From positions 310,001 to 374,000 of the forward strand of contig NZ_JACNMM010000002.1 of the NCBI RefSeq assembly GCF_020529025.1: a stretch of DNA of 64,000 bases, given 5' to 3'. The position numbers and the translations under genes are program-made. Numbering within the stretch: position 1 is the stretch's first letter; every line of letters starts with the position of its first letter. This DNA is from Oceaniglobus trochenteri. GTDB lineage: Bacteria; Pseudomonadota; Alphaproteobacteria; Rhodobacterales; Rhodobacteraceae. Under the pieces are notes generated by a model. It saw only the letters and a program-made list of their open reading frames with translations, had not been told where the DNA came from and did not search any database. Below are positions 60,316-64,000 of the stretch, in pieces.

Positions 60316-62328
60316 ATGGAAGCCTTCCTCTACCAGGCCACGATCTATCTCGGCGCGGCCGTCATCGCCGTTCCGCTGGCCGCGCGGCTGGGGCTTGGGT
60401 CGGTGCTTGGCTATCTTGCGGCCGGCATCATCATCGGGCCGGTGGTGGGCCTCGTGGGCAGCGAAACCGCCGACCTTCAGCATTTCGCCGAATTCGGCGT
60501 GGTGATGATGCTTTTCGTCATCGGGCTGGAGCTTGAGCCGAAGGCGCTTTGGGCGATGCGCCACCGGCTTCTGGGGCTGGGTGGCTTGCAGGTAACGGTG
60601 ACCATGGCGCTGGTCGCAACGGGGGCGGTGATGCTGGTGGGCGTTCCGGTCAGCCAGGGCATCGCCATCGGCATGATCTTCGCCCTCTCCTCGACCGCCA
60701 TCGTGTTGCAGACGCTTTCGGAAAAGGGGCTGATGCAGACATCGGGCGGGCGGTCGTCGTTCTCGGTGCTGCTGACCCAGGACATCGCGGTGATCCCGAT
60801 GCTGGCCCTGCTGCCGCTTCTGGCCATCGGCGGGCTGAACGAGGGGCAGCATTTCGACGAACACGGCACCCTGCCCACCGAACAGCACGCCCCCACCAGC
60901 CACACCACACCCCACGGCGCCGCCGACCATGCTGGCAACAGCCAGGGCGACGCCCCCCTTGCAGAACAGGCCAGCGACACGACCGAGGCAATGACATCGG
61001 GCGCCCCCGACAAGGCCGCCGAGGCGGCGATGACCCTGGTGCAAAGCCTGCCGGGCTGGGGCATCACCCTTGTCACCGTGGCCGCGATCGCGCTGATCAT
61101 CCTGGCGGGCGCCTATGGCACGCGGCCCCTGTTCCATTTCATCCACCGCGCCAACCTGCGCGAACTCTATGTCGCGCTGGCCCTTCTGATCGTGATCTCG
61201 ATCGCCTTCGTGATGACGCTGGTGGGCCTGTCGCCCGCCCTTGGCACCTTCCTGGCCGGCGTGGTGCTGGCCAACTCGGAATTCCGCCACCAGCTTGAAT
61301 CCGACATCGATCCGTTCAAGGGCCTTTTGCTGGGGCTGTTCTTCATCACCGTGGGCGCGGGCATCAACTTCAACACCTTCCTGGCCGCCCCCTTCACCCT
61401 GCTGGGGCTGACGCTGGCGGTCATGGCGGCCAAGGGGATCGTGCTTTACCTTCTGACGCTGATCTTCCGCATCAAGGGGCGCGACCGCTGGCTGTTCACC
61501 CTCGGGCTGGCGCAGGCCGGGGAATTCGGCTTCGTGCTCGTGTCCTTCGCGCTCAGCACCGATGTACTTCCGGCGGCCCTTGCCGAACGGCTGCTGCTGG
61601 TGGTGGCCCTGTCGATGCTGCTGACGCCGCTGTTCTTCATTCTCTACGAACAGCTTTCGGCGCGGATGACCGAAACCGCCGACACCCCCGAGGCCGATAC
61701 CATCGACGACCAGCAGCCGATCATCATCGCGGGCATCGGTCGCTTTGGCCAGGTGGTGAACCGGATGATGCAGATGACCGGCTTTCGCACCACCGTCGTC
61801 GACAACAACCTGGAAACCATCCAGTTGATGCGCAAGTTCGGCTTCAAGGGCTTCTTCGGCGACCCCACCCGCCCCGAGCTTCTGCACGCCGCCGGGCTGA
61901 ACAGCGCCCGGGTGCTTGTCGTCGCGCTGGACGATCCGAAGGCGGCGCTGAAACTGGTGCGCTATGCCCGCAAGGAAAGGCCCGACATCCATATCGTCGC
62001 CCGCGCCCATGACCGGGTGCATACCTACGAACTCTACGCCGCCGGGGCCGATGACATCGTGCGCGAACTCTTTGACAGCTCGCTGCGCGCGGGGCGCTAC
62101 GTGCTCGAAAACATGGGGCTCAGCGATTACGAGGCGAAAGAGCTCGAGTACGAGTTCTTCAAGCTCGACCGCCATCATCTGCTGGAATTGGCCGAACTCT
62201 GGCAGCCGGGCGTCCCGCTCGACCGCAACCCCGCCTATGTCGCCCGCGCCCGCGACCTGAACAAGGAACTGGAAACCGCGCTTGTCCGCCGCGCCGACGA
62301 GGAAAAGCGCACCGGCACCGGGGATTGA
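60316..62328 (+). CDS. CPA2 cation/proton antiporter, KefB type, with RCK domain
   Basis: The 670-residue protein has about twelve membrane helices of the Na+/H+ exchanger fold (residues 1-175 and 250-450). A TrkA-N RCK domain follows, with the nucleotide motif IIIAGIGRFGQVVNRMM and IVARAHDRVHTYELYAAGAD. Residues about 176-245 form an unusual hydrophilic loop, His/Thr/Glu-rich (EQHAPTSHTTPHGAADHAGN), between two helices. It likely exchanges K+ for H+ and responds to glutathione adducts or nucleotide. No KefF/KefG partner is visible nearby. Confidence 0.93.
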   Translation: MEAFLYQATIYLGAAVIAVPLAARLGLGSVLGYLAAGIIIGPVVGLVGSETADLQHFAEFGVVMMLFVIGLELEPKALWAMRHRLLGLGGLQVTVTMALVATGAVMLVGVPVSQGIAIGMIFALSSTAIVLQTLSEKGLMQTSGGRSSFSVLLTQDIAVIPMLALLPLLAIGGLNEGQHFDEHGTLPTEQHAPTSHTTPHGAADHAGNSQGDAPLAEQASDTTEAMTSGAPDKAAEAAMTLVQSLPGWGITLVTVAAIALIILAGAYGTRPLFHFIHRANLRELYVALALLIVISIAFVMTLVGLSPALGTFLAGVVLANSEFRHQLESDIDPFKGLLLGLFFITVGAGINFNTFLAAPFTLLGLTLAVMAAKGIVLYLLTLIFRIKGRDRWLFTLGLAQAGEFGFVLVSFALSTDVLPAALAERLLLVVALSMLLTPLFFILYEQLSARMTETADTPEADTIDDQQPIIIAGIGRFGQVVNRMMQMTGFRTTVVDNNLETIQLMRKFGFKGFFGDPTRPELLHAAGLNSARVLVVALDDPKAALKLVRYARKERPDIHIVARAHDRVHTYELYAAGADDIVRELFDSSLRAGRYVLENMGLSDYEAKELEYEFFKLDRHHLLELAELWQPGVPLDRNPAYVARARDLNKELETALVRRADEEKRTGTGD

Positions 62329-62339
62329 CCGGCGCCGGC

Positions 62340-62368
62340 TCTTTCTTGCTTAAAATACTCGAAATCCG
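62340..62368 (-). repeat. Dispersed intergenic repeat, copy 9
   Basis: On the reverse strand it reads GATTTCGAGTATTTTAAGCA followed by AGAAAGAG, in the short gap between two convergent genes. The left arm is of the GGATTTC kind. Confidence 0.75.
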
Positions 62369-62370
62369 CC

Positions 62371-63390
62371 CTATGCCCCGGCCACACCGGCCTCGGCAAA
62401 GGTGGCCATGTCCGAATGGCAGGCGATCGCGCCCTTCAGAACACCGATGGCCAGCGCCGCGCCCGACCCTTCGCCCAGCCGCAGGCCCAGCGACAGCAGC
62501 GGCGCCTTGTCCAGCCGCTCCAGCAGGCGGCCATGGGCACCCTCGGCCGAAAGATGCCCGGCGACGCAGTGATCCAGCGCCCCCTTGCGCGCCATCTCCA
62601 GCGGGGCCACGGCGGCACAGCAGATGAACCCGTCCAGAATCACCGGAATGCGCAGCACGCGCGCCCGCAGCACCGCCCCCGCCATGGCCGCCATTTCGCG
62701 CCCGCCAAGGGCGGCCAGCACCGCCAGCGGATCGCCCCGCAGCGCGGAATGACGCGCGAGGCCTGCATCGACGACGGCGATCTTGGCCGCCAGCGCCGCC
62801 CCCGCCACGCCGGTGCCTGCCCCCGTCCAGGCCGCGCCGTCGCCACCGAACAGGCCGGCGGCCACGGCGGCCGCGGCGGTGGTGTTGCCGATGCCCATTT
62901 CCCCCACCACCAGAAGGTCGGCGCCCGGATCGACGGCCTCCCATCCGGCGCGCAGGGCCGCGACGCAGGCGGCCTCGTCCATGGCCGGGCCTTCGGTGAA
63001 ATCGCCGGTGGGCCGGTCCAGGTCCAGCGCGTGGACATCCATGCGCGCGCCGAAACAGCGCGACAACTGGTTGATCGCCGCGCCCCCGGCCCTGAAGTTC
63101 GCCACCATCTGCACCGTCACCTCGGGCGGAAAGGCCGACACGCCCCGCGCCGCAACCCCGTGGTTGCCGGCAAAGACGATCACCTGTGGCGCCGCGATCA
63201 CCGGGCGCGCGGTGCCGCGCCAGCCGCCGTACCAGATGGCCAGGTCCTCCAGCCGGCCCAGAGCGCCCGGCGGCTTGGTCAACTGGCTGTTGCGCTCGGT
63301 CGCGCCGTCCCGGGCCTCGGCATCGGGTCCGGGCAGCCCTGACAGGATGGTCCGGATGTCGTCGAAGGTCGCGAATGCGGTGTCGGTCAT
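62371..63390 (-). CDS. cobU: Nicotinate-nucleotide:dimethylbenzimidazole phosphoribosyltransferase
   Basis: The 339-residue enzyme joins nicotinate mononucleotide and dimethylbenzimidazole to make alpha-ribazole phosphate, the lower ligand of cobalamin. Family motifs are [35 protein letters not shown], and [20 protein letters not shown]. The Glu near the C-terminus ([20 protein letters not shown]) is the expected base. It is called cobU in Pseudomonas denitrificans nomenclature and cobT in enteric bacteria; the first avoids confusion with the cobaltochelatase gene. It is divergent from cobV. Confidence 0.95.
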   Translation of the reverse strand: MTDTAFATFDDIRTILSGLPGPDAEARDGATERNSQLTKPPGALGRLEDLAIWYGGWRGTARPVIAAPQVIVFAGNHGVAARGVSAFPPEVTVQMVANFRAGGAAINQLSRCFGARMDVHALDLDRPTGDFTEGPAMDEAACVAALRAGWEAVDPGADLLVVGEMGIGNTTAAAAVAAGLFGGDGAAWTGAGTGVAGAALAAKIAVVDAGLARHSALRGDPLAVLAALGGREMAAMAGAVLRARVLRIPVILDGFICCAAVAPLEMARKGALDHCVAGHLSAEGAHGRLLERLDKAPLLSLGLRLGEGSGAALAIGVLKGAIACHSDMATFAEAGVAGA

Positions 63391-63470
63391 GTGGTCTGCC
63401 CCGTTGATCTGTGTCGTGGCCCTGTTTACCCCTTGGGCCGACAGGCGAAAGCCGCAAATGAGGTGATCCG

Positions 63471-64000
63471 ATGACCCGCACCGACAAACCGCACCTGCGC
63501 GATCTCGCCGCGGCGCTCGGCCTGCTCAGCCGCCTGCCCCTGCGCATCGACACCGCCCATGCCACCGCCCGGGGGGCGCGGGCCGCCTGGGCCTGGCCGG
63601 TGGCGGGCGCGGTCATCGGCGCGCTGGCCGGGCTGGTGGGCGCGACGGCACTCGGGCTGGGGCTGCCGGTGGGGGTTGCCGCGGGGCTGGCGCTGGCGCT
63701 GGGGCCGGTGGTGACGGGCTGCATGCACGAGGACGGGCTGGCCGATGCCGCCGACGGCCTCTGGGGCGGGTGGGAGCGTGAACGCCGCCTCGCCATCATG
63801 AAGGACAGCAGCATCGGCACCTATGGCGTCGTGGCCCTGGTCCTGTCCCTTGGCCTGCGCTGGTCGGCGCTGACGGCGCTTTTCGCGGCCGGGCATACGG
63901 TGCTGGTGCTGGTGGGCGTCGCCGCCCTGTCGCGCCTGCCCATGGTGCTGATCGCGGCGGTGCTGCCCAATGCGCGGGCGGCGGGCCTTTCGGCCAGCGT
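63471..64000 (+). CDS. cobV: Adenosylcobinamide-GDP ribazoletransferase (5' part)
   Basis: The visible 176 residues run off the window edge without a stop. The start [20 protein letters not shown] and the conserved metal and substrate motif [20 protein letters not shown] identify the CobV/CobS integral membrane enzyme that attaches alpha-ribazole to adenosylcobinamide-GDP. The 80-base divergent gap to cobU is too short for a cobalamin riboswitch, so regulation must be by another route. Confidence 0.95.
   Translation, partial: MTRTDKPHLRDLAAALGLLSRLPLRIDTAHATARGARAAWAWPVAGAVIGALAGLVGATALGLGLPVGVAAGLALALGPVVTGCMHEDGLADAADGLWGGWERERRLAIMKDSSIGTYGVVALVLSLGLRWSALTALFAAGHTVLVLVGVAALSRLPMVLIAAVLPNARAAGLSAS

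Noticed and set aside
60262-62178. 638-residue open frame opposite the antiporter
   Set aside because: The His/Gln/Gly-rich composition matches antisense of membrane helices; the forward gene is unambiguous.
63391-63470. Cobalamin riboswitch between cobU and cobV
   Set aside because: The gap is only 80 bases, too short for a cobalamin riboswitch, and no B12-box-like motif is seen.

Overview
This window looks like chromosomal DNA of a marine-type Rhodobacterales alphaproteobacterium (Roseobacteraceae/Paracoccaceae). The base composition is very GC-rich and several gene sets are typical of that group: a TAXI-type TRAP transporter with fused permease, aerobic cobaltochelatase CobS/CobT, the soxBDAG sarcosine oxidase operon, hom/glpX/recJ, and a CPA2 antiporter with an RCK domain. 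No phage, integrase, insertion sequence or CRISPR array was seen, and no gene-free stretch exceeds about 300 bases.

Layout. 1-3.7 kb: end of a TAXI TRAP binding protein, fused TRAP permease and UspA. 3.7-12.6 kb: housekeeping genes (pepN, DJ-1/PfpI protein, two tandem SLT-domain proteins, gatB, a DUF4177 protein, bolA and a J-domain protein). 12.6-15.1 kb: a reverse-strand envelope-stress module with periplasmic MsrB, a fasciclin protein, an RskA-type anti-sigma factor and a SigK-type ECF sigma factor. It lies between the J-domain gene and cobS. 15.3-19.2 kb: cobS and cobT, separated by a PRC-barrel gene on the other strand. 19.2-27.1 kb: an M24 aminopeptidase, a DUF427 protein and the reverse-strand operon (zinc-ribbon DUF6151 protein)-soxB-soxD-soxA-soxG. 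27.4-33.2 kb: two tandem copies of a three-gene module, each with a TadG-like VWA protein and two TadE/TadF-type pseudopilins. 33.2-42.8 kb: a PH-like membrane protein, pirin, a small lipoprotein, hom, an exported CHAT protease/TPR pair, glpX and recJ. tRNA-Glu follows. 43-46 kb: VOC and DUF1428 genes divergent from a MarR regulator, with a palindromic operator between them. 46.4-54.5 kb: KDG kinase, tungstate transporter tupBCA, the reverse operon DUF6494-mrp-ligase-like-DUF6505, an unusual cytochrome c, and metY behind a structured leader. 54.5-64 kb: a SIMPL protein, a 1046-residue GspL/GspC-like membrane protein, hpd divergent from an Lrp regulator, the antiporter, and divergent cobalamin genes (NaMN:DMB phosphoribosyltransferase and a partial cobV).

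How genes work together. Cobaltochelatase (cobS/cobT), the lower-ligand phosphoribosyltransferase and CobV are steps of aerobic cobalamin synthesis. The sox operon oxidises sarcosine to glycine. The tup operon, the Mrp-type operon and the cytochrome sit side by side and may together serve a tungsten or molybdenum enzyme, though this is inference from position and sequence resemblance. The sigma/anti-sigma pair probably controls the adjacent fasciclin and MsrB genes.

Most notable points: (1) the cytochrome c at 52452-53177 carries what reads as a miniature TupA domain, with TupA-like first and last segments and no middle; (2) the duplicated TadG-TadE-TadF modules have no secretion machinery nearby; (3) the SigK/RskA/fasciclin grouping mirrors the mycobacterial SigK-MPT70 regulon; (4) the exported CHAT-TPR pair sits between hom and glpX; (5) a nine-copy intergenic repeat is scattered across the window; (6) the metY leader contains two alternative 5' arms for one 3' arm.
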